Shown: positions 28,480 to 39,716, counted from the first letter of the stretch. The stretch: DNA of 64,000 nt from Flavobacterium sp. (GCA_024644655.1 JAHEHJ010000007.1:56503-120502), one strand, 5' to 3'. Program-made: numbers and translations. The notes: a model not told the origin generated them from the letters alone.

Positions 28480-29277
28480 TTACAATTTAGCATGCATTTG
28501 TTTGAAATAGGCAAAAGAGTGGAGCAATCGACTTCCATACCACGAAAAAAAAGTACCATCCACAAAAACAGTAATTGCATGATGACTGTATCTACCTATC
28601 TCAAAAGCATGAGAATCATCAAAAGGAAAGGGTTCAGAAGATAAAAACACATATTCAGGATCACCTTCCAAACGCATTTTTTTTAGTTCCACTTCAGGAT
28701 AACGACCTTCTTTAAAAGCATATACATTTTCAAAATGATTGAGTTGTAACATTTCATGTATGTATGTATTCTGTCCTACAACCATATAGGGATTCGCCCA
28801 AATAAAATATGCAATTCTCTTAATAGGCTTGTCTTTGATAAATTGATTGAATTCATCATGGGCAAAATGCAATTTATTTATCCATTTCTGAGCTTCAACC
28901 CGCTTGTTAAATATGTTACCAAAATCAGTAATCATTTGGTAATTATCTTCTATGGACTTAATATCAGTAACCCATACAGTATACCATTTAGCCAATGCAT
29001 CCACAATTTCTTTAGTATTCTCTTCCTTGTTGGCAATGACAATATCGGGGAATAACGATTGGATTCGATCTAGATTAACCTTTTTTGTCCCCCCTATTAT
29101 TGTCTTAGTAGATTTAAAATGATAAGGATGTACACAAAACTTGGTAATACCCACAATTTGAGCTTCCAAACCCAAATCATATAAGAGTTCAGTAATTGAA
29201 GGCACTAATGAAATTATACGAACAGGTGCCTGATTAAAAAAATGATGATTACCTAATTGATCGGTTAGTGAGTTCAA
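28480..29277 (-). CDS. Periplasmic-binding-like (BtuF-type helical backbone metal receptor) protein
   Basis: RIISLVPSITELLYDLGLEAQIVGITKFCVHP. Confidence 0.85.
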   Translation of the reverse strand: MNSLTDQLGNHHFFNQAPVRIISLVPSITELLYDLGLEAQIVGITKFCVHPYHFKSTKTIIGGTKKVNLDRIQSLFPDIVIANKEENTKEIVDALAKWYTVWVTDIKSIEDNYQMITDFGNIFNKRVEAQKWINKLHFAHDEFNQFIKDKPIKRIAYFIWANPYMVVGQNTYIHEMLQLNHFENVYAFKEGRYPEVELKKMRLEGDPEYVFLSSEPFPFDDSHAFEIGRYSHHAITVFVDGTFFSWYGSRLLHSFAYFKQMHAKL

Positions 29278-29281
29278 AGCA

Positions 29282-30106
29282 CTACAATGGTAAGGAATTC
29301 ATGATTTGACTCATCTCTTGTTGCATTTTCACAGCCTCTTCTTTAGCTTTTTCAGCAAAATCTGCGCCATTTGAAGCATATAAAATAGCACGGGAAGAAT
29401 TTACTAGCAAGCCAACAGTAACATTCATCCCATAGCGGCATACCTCTTGTAAACTACCACCTTGTGCTCCAACACCAGGAACTAACAAGAAACTATCTGG
29501 AACAATTTTACGAATGTCAGCAAAATATTCTGCTTTGGTAGCTCCAACTACATACATCAAATTCTGACTATTTTTCCAAGTCTTAGAAGTTTCCAAGACC
29601 GTTTTATACAACTCTTGACCATTTTCTTTTAGCGTTTGAAAATCATATGCTCCTTCATTGGATGTCAATGCCAATAGAATTGTATGCTTATTTTCAAAAG
29701 CTAAAAAAGGTTCCACTGAATCCTTACCCATATAAGGTGCTACAGTAACACTATCAAATTGTAAATCATCAAAAAATGCTTTGGCATACATCGTAGATGT
29801 ATTTCCTATATCCCCTCGTTTAGCATCCGCAATTGTAAATTGACTAGGATATTTTTCGTTTAAGTATTGAATTGTTTTCGCTAAAGATTGCCATCCTTTT
29901 ATGCCATAGGCTTCATAAAAAGCCGTATTGGGTTTATAAGCCACACAAACATCATGGGTAGCATCTATTATAGCTTTGTTGAATTCAAAAATAGGATCCT
30001 CTAATTTAAGTAGATGTGTTGGAATTTTAGATACATCTACATCGAGACCGATGCATAAAAAAGAGCGTTTCTGTTGTATTTGTTCTACGAGTTGTGTGGT
30101 TGTCAT
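29282..30106 (-). CDS. pyrF: Orotidine 5'-phosphate decarboxylase
   Basis: [28 protein letters not shown]; start trimmed to ATG 30106 because a TAACTTTG box lies in the longer ORF. Confidence 0.95.
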   Translation of the reverse strand: MTTTQLVEQIQQKRSFLCIGLDVDVSKIPTHLLKLEDPIFEFNKAIIDATHDVCVAYKPNTAFYEAYGIKGWQSLAKTIQYLNEKYPSQFTIADAKRGDIGNTSTMYAKAFFDDLQFDSVTVAPYMGKDSVEPFLAFENKHTILLALTSNEGAYDFQTLKENGQELYKTVLETSKTWKNSQNLMYVVGATKAEYFADIRKIVPDSFLLVPGVGAQGGSLQEVCRYGMNVTVGLLVNSSRAILYASNGADFAEKAKEEAVKMQQEMSQIMNSLPL

Positions 30107-30145
30107 ATTGTGTTGTTGTGTGACAAAGTTACTAATTTCATAACA

Positions 30146-30171
30146 TAAAAAAAGCCTCATTAAATGAGGCT
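30146..30171 (-). terminator. Hairpin between pyrF and prfA
   Basis: Minus strand: agcctcatttaatgaggctttttttatg. Confidence 0.65.
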
Positions 30172-30176
30172 ATTAA

Positions 30177-31250
30177 TTAAAAGACTTCGCTTTCTTTTAG
30201 TTTTTCCATATTGTTGACCAATTGTAACTCGTCAACAAATTTTTGAATTTTTCCATTCATAACACCATCCATATCAAAAACATCTAATCCAATTCGGTGA
30301 TCCGTTACACGACCTTGTGCATAATTATAGGTTCTGATTTTAGCCGAACGATCTCCAGAACTTACTTGAGATGTACGCTTGGTGGCATCTTCAGCTTGCT
30401 TTTTAGCTAATTCTTGTTCGTACAAACGTGAACGTAATACTTCTAATGCTTTATCTTTATTTTTATGTTGTGATTTCTGATCTTGACATTGTGCTACTAA
30501 TCCAGAAGGAATATGTGTCAAACGAACTGCCGATTTAGTAGTATTTACCGATTGTCCACCAGGTCCAGATGAACAAAAGAAATCTACTCGTACATCATTC
30601 ATATCGATATGTACATCAAATTCTTCCGCTTCAGGTAATACCATTACGGTAGCTGCAGAAGTATGAACACGTCCTTGTGTTTCTGTTTGAGGCACACGTT
30701 GTACACGGTGTACACCTGCTTCGAATTTTAATGTTCCATATACATCTTCACCAGTCACTTCAAAAATAACCTCTTTAAAACCTCCTGATGTTCCCTCATT
30801 CATATCCACCACAGAAGTCCTCCATCCACGGCTTTCACAATATTTAGTGTACATGCGGAATAAATCACCCGCAAATATAGAAGCTTCATCACCACCTGTA
30901 CCGGCACGAATCTCTACCATCACGTTTTTAGCATCTTCGGGATCTTTAGGAATCAACATAAATTTAATTTCCTCTTCCAATTGGGGTAAGCGGTCTTTTG
31001 CTTCGTCCATTTGCATTTTGGCCATCTCCACCATTTCGGCATCAGAACCGTCAGCTAATATTTCATTGGCCTCTTTGATATTCGCATCAAGAGTAACATA
31101 CTCATCACGCTTTTCCATCAAGGCTTTTAATCCTTTATACTCTTGATTTAATTGTACATAACGCTTTTGGTCTGAAATCACATCGGGTTGAATAATCAAA
31201 TCGGAAATTTCATCAAATCGTTGTTTTACATATTGTAACCTGTCTAACAT
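30177..31250 (-). CDS. prfA: Peptide chain release factor 1
   Basis: GGQ motif [24 protein letters not shown]; start trimmed from 31529 to ATG 31250 ([12 protein letters not shown]). Confidence 0.97.
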   Translation of the reverse strand: MLDRLQYVKQRFDEISDLIIQPDVISDQKRYVQLNQEYKGLKALMEKRDEYVTLDANIKEANEILADGSDAEMVEMAKMQMDEAKDRLPQLEEEIKFMLIPKDPEDAKNVMVEIRAGTGGDEASIFAGDLFRMYTKYCESRGWRTSVVDMNEGTSGGFKEVIFEVTGEDVYGTLKFEAGVHRVQRVPQTETQGRVHTSAATVMVLPEAEEFDVHIDMNDVRVDFFCSSGPGGQSVNTTKSAVRLTHIPSGLVAQCQDQKSQHKNKDKALEVLRSRLYEQELAKKQAEDATKRTSQVSSGDRSAKIRTYNYAQGRVTDHRIGLDVFDMDGVMNGKIQKFVDELQLVNNMEKLKESEVF

Positions 31251-31347
31251 GGTAGTAATCTTTATTGGAGTGCAAAAATAGTAAAAAAAGTGTATTATAA
31301 TCAGTGTAGGGTAGGTAGATTTTTTATAGTATTGTAGGAACTTAAAA

Positions 31348-31839
31348 TTGATGTCACAAATGAAAATATTTATCGCTTTCGCTTCTATACTACTCTTGGT
31401 TTCTTGCCAAAATAAATCTGCTAAAAATTTCGAACAATTGGATAAAGCAGCTTGGCTTATTGGCAATTGGACTTCCAAAATGCCTGAAGGCACCCTAACG
31501 GAGTCTTGGAAAAAATTAAATGACAGCACCTATATAGGTTCGAGTTATTTCATTCTTAACAATGCAAAAGATACCCTTCACAATGAAACTATAACACTTA
31601 CTCAAAAAGAAGAAGAATTAATTTATTGTGCCACCGTACAAGGACAAAACAATGATGAACCTGTTACTTTTAAATACAATCCTGCAATTGAAAATGAACT
31701 TGTTTTTGAAAACCCCTCCCATGATTATCCTCAAAAAATAAGCTACAAAAAAACAGCAAGTACAAAATTAATAGCAACTATTTCGGGTAACCAACAAGGA
31801 AAATTGAGCCAAGAAAGTTACCCTATGACTAAAGATTAA
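31348..31839 (+). CDS. Hypothetical lipoprotein, DUF6265-like
   Basis: [46 protein letters not shown]. Confidence 0.8.
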   Translation: MMSQMKIFIAFASILLLVSCQNKSAKNFEQLDKAAWLIGNWTSKMPEGTLTESWKKLNDSTYIGSSYFILNNAKDTLHNETITLTQKEEELIYCATVQGQNNDEPVTFKYNPAIENELVFENPSHDYPQKISYKKTASTKLIATISGNQQGKLSQESYPMTKD

Positions 31840-31976
31840 ATTCTATTTAACACATATTCCCATAGTAACCTCACTCCTAGTGAGGTTTTTTTATTTGTAA
31901 ATACAGGCAAATCAATCTATTATAATTTTATTTAAAATTATTCTAAATAAAACTTTTTTATTTAAATCACACAGAG

Positions 31977-31984
31977 TACATTTG
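31977..31984 (+). promoter_or_regulatory. -7 promoter box (TACATTTG)
   Basis: TAnnTTTG upstream of the 32017 gene. Confidence 0.6.
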
Positions 31985-32016
31985 CCTTATGTTTATTCAA
32001 TCTAAATAACAATACT

Positions 32017-32814
32017 ATGAAAAATGCACTACCAATATTGCTAATGCTATTAAGTCTTACTGCTCTAGGACAAGACCGAATCTTTACCTACACCTACCAA
32101 TCCAATGTATTAAACAAAGGTCAAAAAGAACTTGAAGTATGGACAACCGTACTATCTGGCAAAGAAAATTACTATCGAGAAATTCAAAATCGAGTTGAAT
32201 ATGAAGTGGGTTTAGGTTCAAATTTACAAGTTGCTTTCTATTTGAATTCGAAACAAAAAGCAAGTTTTGATACTACTTCAGGTGAAATCGTAATGGAACC
32301 AACTGAAATATATGTATCCAATGAATGGAAATACAAATTAGCCGATCCCGTTGCAGATGCTTTTGGATTTGCAGCCTATGGAGAAATCACCGTGGCAACC
32401 GATGAATTGGAACTAGAACTAAAAGCCATCTTTGATAAAAGAATAGGCAATTCACTTCATGCTGTGAATTTAATTTTTGAACCCGAATGGGCAGCTACAA
32501 CTGTAGACGGAAAAGTAAAAACCGCAACTGAGCTTGCCTATGACTTTAATTATGCCTATTCCTATAAGCTAAATAACCGATGGAATATTGGTACAGAGAT
32601 TATCAACAGAAACAAATATATTAATACCGACAAATCAACACATGCTGCATTGTTTGCAGGTCCTACAATTGCCTACAATAGTTCAAACTTTTGGCTAAAC
32701 CTTACTGCGTTACCTCAAATTGCTGGTATCCGAAATCCTGATCAAAGTAAGGGCTTAAATGTAGCAGAATATACCAAAATGGAAATTCGATTGTTGTTCT
32801 CTTATTCGTTTTAA
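32017..32814 (+). CDS. Secreted/outer-membrane beta-barrel-like hypothetical protein
   Basis: Signal peptide; RLLFSYSF terminal strand. Confidence 0.75.
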   Translation: MKNALPILLMLLSLTALGQDRIFTYTYQSNVLNKGQKELEVWTTVLSGKENYYREIQNRVEYEVGLGSNLQVAFYLNSKQKASFDTTSGEIVMEPTEIYVSNEWKYKLADPVADAFGFAAYGEITVATDELELELKAIFDKRIGNSLHAVNLIFEPEWAATTVDGKVKTATELAYDFNYAYSYKLNNRWNIGTEIINRNKYINTDKSTHAALFAGPTIAYNSSNFWLNLTALPQIAGIRNPDQSKGLNVAEYTKMEIRLLFSYSF

Positions 32815-32817
32815 CTC

Positions 32818-33099
32818 ATGAAAAAAATTGTTTTCTTAGGCATAGCCATACTAGGGGTATCTTGTTCAAGTCAATTATATGTTCCTACAACACCTAGTGA
32901 TTCACAATCGCTACTTGATTTAAAAAAAGGGAGAGGACTATATGTCAAAAACTGTGCTAATTGTCACGATTTGCATTTGCCAAATCAATACAAAGCACCG
33001 GTTTGGAAAATCAATCTTGACAAAATGCAAGAACGCTCCAAAATAACAGACCTTGAAAAGCAATTAATTTATGAGTATATTGTTAATGCTCCTAAATAA
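32818..33099 (+). CDS. Small c-type cytochrome-like lipoprotein
   Basis: Lipobox LGVSCSS and heme motif CANCH. Confidence 0.85.
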   Translation: MKKIVFLGIAILGVSCSSQLYVPTTPSDSQSLLDLKKGRGLYVKNCANCHDLHLPNQYKAPVWKINLDKMQERSKITDLEKQLIYEYIVNAPK

Positions 33100-33154
33100 T
33101 ATTACGTATTCTATTAAAAAAGCCCCAACAATGAATCACTAGTTGGGGCTTTTT

Positions 33155-35449
33155 TTATCTTCTTGCATTAAAGTACTCTTCTAAATGATCGCAGTTTGAT
33201 AAATCCGATAAGTAATTGGGATATGCCGCATTTACTTTTGGAAAATCATCAGGGTAGCCCTTCTCAACAAAATCAATCATTCGCAAACATAAGGCTTTAA
33301 ACTTAGCTGTTTTGGCTTGTTGCAAAGCACATTCATAATACTTCTTGGCCAAAATTTTAGTTCGGTATTCTTTTTCATCGACATAAGACACATCATAATA
33401 TCCCTCGTTATAGCCTGATGAACTACTTTGATACCGTCGCATCATCCACGAATTCCCTGATTCACTCATATTAAAGAAACAATTGGCCACTAAAAAATAA
33501 TAATAATCTCTATCGGGCTCATTACTAGTAGTAGCCTTTTTCAAATAAGCTATCAAATGAGAGGTAACGGATAGTTTTGTTACTCTAAATTTTTCTTTAT
33601 GAGGGATGAAATCGGCTGTATACTTGAAGGAATAAAAAGGATTCTCATCAAAAATCATCTCTTCACTAAAATGATTTCGCTCCCACGGATTGTAATTATC
33701 ATCCCAATAGTCTTGAGAAAGGGAACAAAATACTCGATTCGCATTTTCCAATTGACTCTCTCTTAAATATTTAGTACCCAACAAATCGATTAAATAATTC
33801 TTATCCTTTAGTAAGTATTGATACAACACTTTATCAAAATCACTCACTATAGGGGTATTTAATTTATTCACTATGACTTGCAACTCGCTAGCAGAGTATA
33901 CAAAATCAACATAATCAAAATATTCATAAAAATAGCTAAGATTATCTGTTGTTTTCAATCGGTTCCCTTGCCATTCAACACCATAAGATTCATAATAATA
34001 ATTGGCATATTCAGATTCCCTATTGTTAATTGAACTAATTAATGCCATGGCATCTGGCAAATTGCCCAAAAACTCCAACTCCCTACCTAATGCAAAAACA
34101 AATCTACTGTCTTCTCTATTTCTTAAAAAGATGGGCTTTACAACATCTTTCAGAATTGCTTTTCCATACGATTGGTTTGCAGTACAACACAATGCCTTGA
34201 TTTGCTCAATCTGAACGAATACCTTTTCTTTAGAATACTTTGTACCAAATGAATCAATTGCACTCAAACACGCATCATACTTTCGTGTCATAAATAACAA
34301 TTGGATTTGGGCCGCTTTCCACAAAACTGGGTTATTTACTTTGGTAAAGTCAACGGAATTAACAAAATCAAGCAATTGTTGTGCATACAATCTATCATGT
34401 TCTGAACGGCTTCTCAACAATTCTGTTGATATTTTATCATGTGTATCATCCCAATAGTAATTGGAATTCTCTATGGAGGGTAAATAATTAGAATAGTAAG
34501 GCGTATATATCCAATCTTCAACCTTATTGATTTCTCGCAATAGCATAAAATCCAAAATCCTCATATTGGATGTATTAGCATACATAATTTTCAAATAGTC
34601 TAGGTTTTTGTCAACCTTTTGGCAGGAGGCATACGCATAAACTGCTGCAATATCCTCAGCTGTATGAGCTTGATTTAAAGCTGATTTAAAATTAAAATCA
34701 TGGTGAAAATAATAAAATGCCGCTTTGGCTTTTTCAGGAGATTGTGCAAACAAATTTGCCACTTTAACAGCATTGTCAGTACCCGATGTAAAACAAGTAA
34801 AATACATACTCCAATAATAGATATAGTCTTTTTTGGAATGTGCAAAGGCCTCGTTAAATAAAGCTGTAACCGATTTCATATCGCCAGAATAATAACTAAA
34901 CCGTATGCATTGAAAGGCATATTTTCGCTTTAAATAATTACTCGTTTCTTTTTGATATTGAGCGTACAATTGACTGTAAAATTTGTTCCTTTTAAAATTA
35001 TTCGCGACTCTATTACGCTCCCAAACATCTTCGTTTTGTTGGGCATTAAAATCTTCACATTTTTTAGAAAACAACAAGTACTGTAGTACCGCTCTCTTCT
35101 TATTATGATACAAATAATCCAAAAATGCATTCCCACTTTTTGGATGAATATCGGTAAGTTTGAATTGATAATTAAACGTTTCTATAGCAGAAAGTGCTAC
35201 TTTCTTTTGGGTATAATTATACCAATCCAATATATTGCTTTCATAGAACTCAGGGATACTTTTTTCTTCGTCATACCCATTTAGACCCCACTGATTGGCA
35301 TTGTAATAAAACAATTTGTAGGCCTCAAATTGAAAATACTCAGGTCGCAATAAACAATAGCGAATATCCTCCCCATAAGGGGTATACCCACAACTAAAAA
35401 TCGGAATACTACTTAGTAAAAGCAGTATAGAAACCGTTAATTTCTTCAT
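33155..35449 (-). CDS. Large hypothetical lipoprotein
   Basis: MKKLTVSILLLLSSIPIFSCGYTPYG; helical, Tyr/Asn rich. Confidence 0.75.
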   Translation of the reverse strand: MKKLTVSILLLLSSIPIFSCGYTPYGEDIRYCLLRPEYFQFEAYKLFYYNANQWGLNGYDEEKSIPEFYESNILDWYNYTQKKVALSAIETFNYQFKLTDIHPKSGNAFLDYLYHNKKRAVLQYLLFSKKCEDFNAQQNEDVWERNRVANNFKRNKFYSQLYAQYQKETSNYLKRKYAFQCIRFSYYSGDMKSVTALFNEAFAHSKKDYIYYWSMYFTCFTSGTDNAVKVANLFAQSPEKAKAAFYYFHHDFNFKSALNQAHTAEDIAAVYAYASCQKVDKNLDYLKIMYANTSNMRILDFMLLREINKVEDWIYTPYYSNYLPSIENSNYYWDDTHDKISTELLRSRSEHDRLYAQQLLDFVNSVDFTKVNNPVLWKAAQIQLLFMTRKYDACLSAIDSFGTKYSKEKVFVQIEQIKALCCTANQSYGKAILKDVVKPIFLRNREDSRFVFALGRELEFLGNLPDAMALISSINNRESEYANYYYESYGVEWQGNRLKTTDNLSYFYEYFDYVDFVYSASELQVIVNKLNTPIVSDFDKVLYQYLLKDKNYLIDLLGTKYLRESQLENANRVFCSLSQDYWDDNYNPWERNHFSEEMIFDENPFYSFKYTADFIPHKEKFRVTKLSVTSHLIAYLKKATTSNEPDRDYYYFLVANCFFNMSESGNSWMMRRYQSSSSGYNEGYYDVSYVDEKEYRTKILAKKYYECALQQAKTAKFKALCLRMIDFVEKGYPDDFPKVNAAYPNYLSDLSNCDHLEEYFNARR

Positions 35450-36446
35450 GGGTAAATTGGTTTAAAATGGATTGGTCTAAATGAAATAATGCTATGGTAC
35501 ACTCGTCATGCAATACAACTTTCTTTTTAATAAGATTAATAGCTTCAAGTAGCAACTTCGTATCTACTTCTTCACATTTAAGCTGATCTCCTTTGCGGAA
35601 ATAAGTCTCATAATTCATTGAAGTATCTTTGGTTACTTCATACCACATAGGCTTTACAGGTTTGGCAAAAGATTGAATCTCCTTAGAACCCATAGTCAAC
35701 AATCCCGAAAAATGATTGTTTTGATACCACTGTGTCCAACTGTACATTGGCAATGCTATATCCATTGGTATTGGGTATTCCTTTTTAACCGTCAAATACG
35801 ATTCCAACTCTTTCAAATCTAATATCGAATTCTTGTTGCCATCGGTCAATGGTTTAACCAAATTGTAGCACATCAACATCACACGATCTACAGGTGGAGT
35901 TCCCATAATTTCGGGATATTTATAAGGATACAATCGAAGAGTACAACTTATATTACGTTTAGATAGTTCTTTTATCTTTTGAAGCAAATAAAAATAATTT
36001 TCCTTAGTACTTTTAGTCCAATCGCAATCAACCTGAATTTCAGAAGCTATCGTCGTGTTTTTAAACTTCTCCTTATTGTATTTATCTATTAAATAAACAA
36101 TATTATCAGCCAGTTTGACCAAATCATGCTTTTTGTTAAATTTAAAAATTTCATTTTTAATATATATAGTAGGCACTATACTCACACTATCCAATTGTTG
36201 ATTGTCATATCTACCTACTTGGGTTTTATCAAGAGGATAATTCCCCATAGCTTCCGAATAGTCTATTTCAAAATATTTTACATACAAAGTGTGGGTCTGG
36301 TATTTTTGCAATGCCGCCACCTCACTAGTTTCCGTATAATCACTCTTCCAATAATAAAATGCCCGATTGATGTGAGCCAATTTATCCGACTGGTTGCACG
36401 AAAACAATAGAATCGAAATCAACCCTAAAAACCCTGCTTTTTTCAT
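35409..36446 (-). CDS. Hypothetical lipoprotein, possible TIM-barrel (DUF3142/GH-like)
   Basis: LFSCNQSDK; EIQVDCDWTKSTKENY, ISCTLRLYPYKY, VDRVMLMCYN, DIALPMYSW. Confidence 0.65.
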   Translation of the reverse strand: MKKAGFLGLISILLFSCNQSDKLAHINRAFYYWKSDYTETSEVAALQKYQTHTLYVKYFEIDYSEAMGNYPLDKTQVGRYDNQQLDSVSIVPTIYIKNEIFKFNKKHDLVKLADNIVYLIDKYNKEKFKNTTIASEIQVDCDWTKSTKENYFYLLQKIKELSKRNISCTLRLYPYKYPEIMGTPPVDRVMLMCYNLVKPLTDGNKNSILDLKELESYLTVKKEYPIPMDIALPMYSWTQWYQNNHFSGLLTMGSKEIQSFAKPVKPMWYEVTKDTSMNYETYFRKGDQLKCEEVDTKLLLEAINLIKKKVVLHDECTIALFHLDQSILNQFTHEEINGFYTAFTK

Positions 36447-36518
36447 AATGAGACCTATTTGTGATATAACGTAAAATTTGTATTAAATGTATATAAAAAA
36501 TTCAATTCATTTTGCAAC

Positions 36519-36550
36519 AAAAAAACCCGTGCCTTTCGGAACGGGTTTTA
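36519..36550 (-). terminator. Rho-independent terminator of pepD-like gene
   Basis: Minus strand: aaaacccgttccgaaaggcacgggttttttt. Confidence 0.85.
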
Positions 36551-36614
36551 GTAATATAGGTAATGCAATCCTTTTCAAAACTGCAATATACTTTTATGAA
36601 AATAACATAAAACG

Positions 36615-38078
36615 CTATTGTTTTACAGGTATATTTTTCAAAATTTCTAATAAAAACTTCCAGAATTTTTGGGAAGACGAAATTGAAGCTCTTTCATCAG
36701 GGCTATGCGCTCCATGAATAGTTGGACCAAAAGAAATCATATCCATCCCAGGATAGTTTGTTCCTAAAATTCCACATTCTAATCCAGCATGACAAGCCAC
36801 AACACTAGGTTTAGTACCATTTTGCTTTTCATATAAAGAAACTAACACATCCAATATTTCAGATTTAACATTCGGTGTCCATCCTGGATAACTTCCAGCA
36901 AATTCAACTTCACATCCAAATAATTCATAAGCTGAACGCAACGAATTAGCCAAATCCATTTTGGAACTTTCTACCGAAGAACGGGTTAAGTTTTGAATAG
37001 AAATTGTACCATCTTTTACAATAACACGAGCAATATTATTTGAAGTTTCAACCAAGTCTGCCATATCTGCACTCATGCGGTAAACCCCATTATGAGCGGC
37101 ATACAACGCACGCAACAAGCCTTCTTGAACACCTAAATCCATAACCTTACTAGGTAAATCGCTTTTTACAATATCAATCGTAAGATTAGGCTCCATAGTC
37201 TTGAACTCTGCTTTTATATCATTGATGATTTCTTGCATATCAAACACAAAAGCTTCATCATACATCCCTGCAACAATAACCTTAGCTTGACTTTCACGTG
37301 GTATTGCATTGCGCAAACTACCTCCACTTATTTCAGCTATTTGCATACCAAAATTCTCAAAGCCATCAAATAACAAGCGGTTCATAATCTTATTGGCATT
37401 ACCCAATCCTTTATGAATATCCATACCTGAATGCCCTCCATTTAGTCCTTTTACTGTAATCGCATACCCCACAGATCCTTCTGGAGTTTCTTCTTCAGCA
37501 TAAGTTCGTGTAGCCGTTACATCAATACCTCCTGCACAACCAATATCAATCTCATCGTCTTCTTCGGTATCTAAATTTAATAGAATTTCTCCTTGCAAAA
37601 CTCCGCCTTTTAAATTCAAGGCTCCTGTCATTCCAGTTTCTTCATCTATAGTAAATAAAGCATCTATTGCTGGATGTGGAATATCTTTACTCTCTAAAAT
37701 AGCCATAATAGCTGCTACTCCAAGACCATTATCTGCTCCTAATGTAGTGCCTTTTGCTCGTACCCAATCCCCGTCTACATACATATCAATACCTTGAGTT
37801 AAAAAGTCAAACTGGGTATCGTTATTTTTTTGGTGTACCATATCCAAGTGTCCTTGTAACACTATCGTTTTACGGTTCTCCATACCAGGAGTAGCTGGTT
37901 TGCGTATAATTACATTGCGTATTTCATCTTCAAATGTTTCCAATCCCAAACTCGTTCCGAAGTTTTTCATGAATTCAATAACACGCTCCTCTTTTTTAGA
38001 CGGTCGAGGCACCGCATTTAAATCGGCGAACTTGTTCCAAAGTACTTTGGGTTCAAGGTTTCTAATTTCTTGGCTCAT
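36615..38078 (-). CDS. pepD: Aminoacyl-histidine dipeptidase (M20)
   Basis: VLQGHLDMVHQKN, GADNGLGVAAIMAIL, IDEETGMTGALNL. Confidence 0.95.
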   Translation of the reverse strand: MSQEIRNLEPKVLWNKFADLNAVPRPSKKEERVIEFMKNFGTSLGLETFEDEIRNVIIRKPATPGMENRKTIVLQGHLDMVHQKNNDTQFDFLTQGIDMYVDGDWVRAKGTTLGADNGLGVAAIMAILESKDIPHPAIDALFTIDEETGMTGALNLKGGVLQGEILLNLDTEEDDEIDIGCAGGIDVTATRTYAEEETPEGSVGYAITVKGLNGGHSGMDIHKGLGNANKIMNRLLFDGFENFGMQIAEISGGSLRNAIPRESQAKVIVAGMYDEAFVFDMQEIINDIKAEFKTMEPNLTIDIVKSDLPSKVMDLGVQEGLLRALYAAHNGVYRMSADMADLVETSNNIARVIVKDGTISIQNLTRSSVESSKMDLANSLRSAYELFGCEVEFAGSYPGWTPNVKSEILDVLVSLYEKQNGTKPSVVACHAGLECGILGTNYPGMDMISFGPTIHGAHSPDERASISSSQKFWKFLLEILKNIPVKQ

Positions 38079-38177
38079 TATAATGTTAAGTTTGTAAGTT
38101 TCAAAGTGGCAAAGTTACAAAGTTTAGTTTCTTAGCGAATTGATATTGTGATTATATTTACATTTTAAATACTGAGT

Positions 38178-39233
38178 TTGAAACGCAAATACCTACTTCC
38201 TCTATTTCTCCTTTTTCAAATCGTTTTTTTACGATTCTTAGCCTTGTTTCCCAAAACAGTAGAACGGTGGTATAGCAACGGCTGGTTCGTATACAGTTCT
38301 CGTTTCATGAGAACCTTATGGGGAAGAGTTCCATTTTCTATAGGCGATGTATTGTATGGCACATTGATACTCTATTCAATGTATTGGCTCTATCAAAACC
38401 GAAAATCAAATTGGAAAGATAAACTATGGTCCGCTCTAAGTATCCTTTCTGTTGTCTATTTTATGTTTCATGTTCTCTGGGCTTTCAACTATTACAGAGA
38501 ACCCTTATTTGAAAAGATGAATATCCAACGGGATTATTCCGATAAAGACTTGTTGGAATTTACTCAAAAACTAATCGTGAAAACCAATGCCATTCAATTT
38601 CAAATAACACATAATACTCAACAAAAAGTAACTGTCCCCTATTCCCAAGACCAACTCTTTGAAATGACACAAGACGGGTATACAACCTTAGCCCAACAAT
38701 ATCCGATTTTCAAATACGAAATCCCAAGTCGCAAAAAATCGCTTTTTAGTTTACCCTTGACCTATATGGGCTTTGGAGGGTATTTAAATCCGTTCACCAA
38801 TGAATCTCAAGTAAACGATAAACTTCCTAAGTATGGATTTCCTAACGTAATTTGCCATGAAATGGCACACCAAATTGGGTACGCTAGTGAAAGTGAATGT
38901 AATTTCATAGGCTTTTTGGCTTGCATCAAAAACAAAGATGCCTATGTTCAATATTCTGCTTATACTACCGCTTTGCGCTACTGCTTAGAAAATATTATCC
39001 TAAAAGATGAAGCCCAATTTAATATTCTAAAACCAACTATTAATAAAGGTATACTCGAAAACTACAAAGAAAGTGAAACCTTTTGGGCAGCCTATGACAC
39101 TTTTATAGATAAAGGATTCCAAATCTTCTACGATAATTTTCTCAAAAGCAACCAACAAAAAGAAGGGATTGAAAGTTATAGTAAATATGTTAATCTCCTT
39201 ATCAACTACTATAAAGATAAGGAATTGGAATAA
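38178..39233 (+). CDS. DUF3810 family membrane protein with HEMAH motif
   Basis: N-terminal TM segments; VICHEMAHQIGYASESECNF. Confidence 0.88.
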   Translation: MKRKYLLPLFLLFQIVFLRFLALFPKTVERWYSNGWFVYSSRFMRTLWGRVPFSIGDVLYGTLILYSMYWLYQNRKSNWKDKLWSALSILSVVYFMFHVLWAFNYYREPLFEKMNIQRDYSDKDLLEFTQKLIVKTNAIQFQITHNTQQKVTVPYSQDQLFEMTQDGYTTLAQQYPIFKYEIPSRKKSLFSLPLTYMGFGGYLNPFTNESQVNDKLPKYGFPNVICHEMAHQIGYASESECNFIGFLACIKNKDAYVQYSAYTTALRYCLENIILKDEAQFNILKPTINKGILENYKESETFWAAYDTFIDKGFQIFYDNFLKSNQQKEGIESYSKYVNLLINYYKDKELE

Positions 39234-39306
39234 TTAGAAACTCTATAAATTAGTGTTCTAAAATCGATAAGGAGCAGCTGTGAAAAGTATACGGACGAGC
39301 CAATCA

Positions 39307-39381
39307 ATTCGTCAGGACGAATCTTCAACTTGGTCCTGACCAACTGAAATATTCGTCAGGTCAAATTGGTCTTAGACCAAT
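39307..39381. repeat. Cluster of three near-perfect palindromes
   Basis: attcgtc-ag-gacgaat; ttggtc-ct-gaccaa; attggtct-t-agaccaat. Confidence 0.75.
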
Positions 39382-39443
39382 GTGCAAAAATGACAGAAAA
39401 CACACAATAAATAATACAGGACAGGTTAATTACGGTTACAAAC

Positions 39444-39475
39444 AAAAAAAGCCACTGAAAATCAGTGGCTTTTTA
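39444..39475. terminator. Rho-independent terminator-like hairpin
   Basis: aaaaaaagccactgaaaatcagtggcttttt. Confidence 0.75.
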
Positions 39476-39478
39476 ATG

Positions 39479-39552
39479 TGATCCCATCAGGATTCGAACC
39501 TGAGACCTACTGCTTAGAAGGCAGTTGCTCTATCCAGCTGAGCTATGAGACC
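39479..39552 (-). tRNA. tRNA-Arg (anticodon TCT)
   Basis: GGTCTCATAGCTCAGCTGGATAGAGCAACTGCCTTCTAAGCAGTAGGTCTCAGGTTCGAATCCTGATGGGATCA. Confidence 0.95.
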
Positions 39553-39641
39553 ATTTTCATTTCAAACATATCAATATCCTTTCCCGATTAATAATCGAGT
39601 AACTCTATGGAATTGAGTTATGTGAACTGGAATAGTAAAAG

Positions 39642-39716
39642 TCGGGGTGGCAGGATTCGAACCTGCGGCCTCCTGCTCCCAAAGCAGGCGCGATAACCGG
39701 GCTACGCTACACCCCG
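39642..39716 (-). tRNA. tRNA-Pro (anticodon TGG)
   Basis: CGGGGTGTAGCGTAGCCCGGTTATCGCGCCTGCTTTGGGAGCAGGAGGCCGCAGGTTCGAATCCTGCCACCCCGA. Confidence 0.95.

Noticed and set aside
31251-31529. 93-aa N-terminal extension of release factor 1
   Set aside because: Not RF1-like, overlaps the 5' end of the opposite lipoprotein gene and contains a TATTTTTG promoter box.
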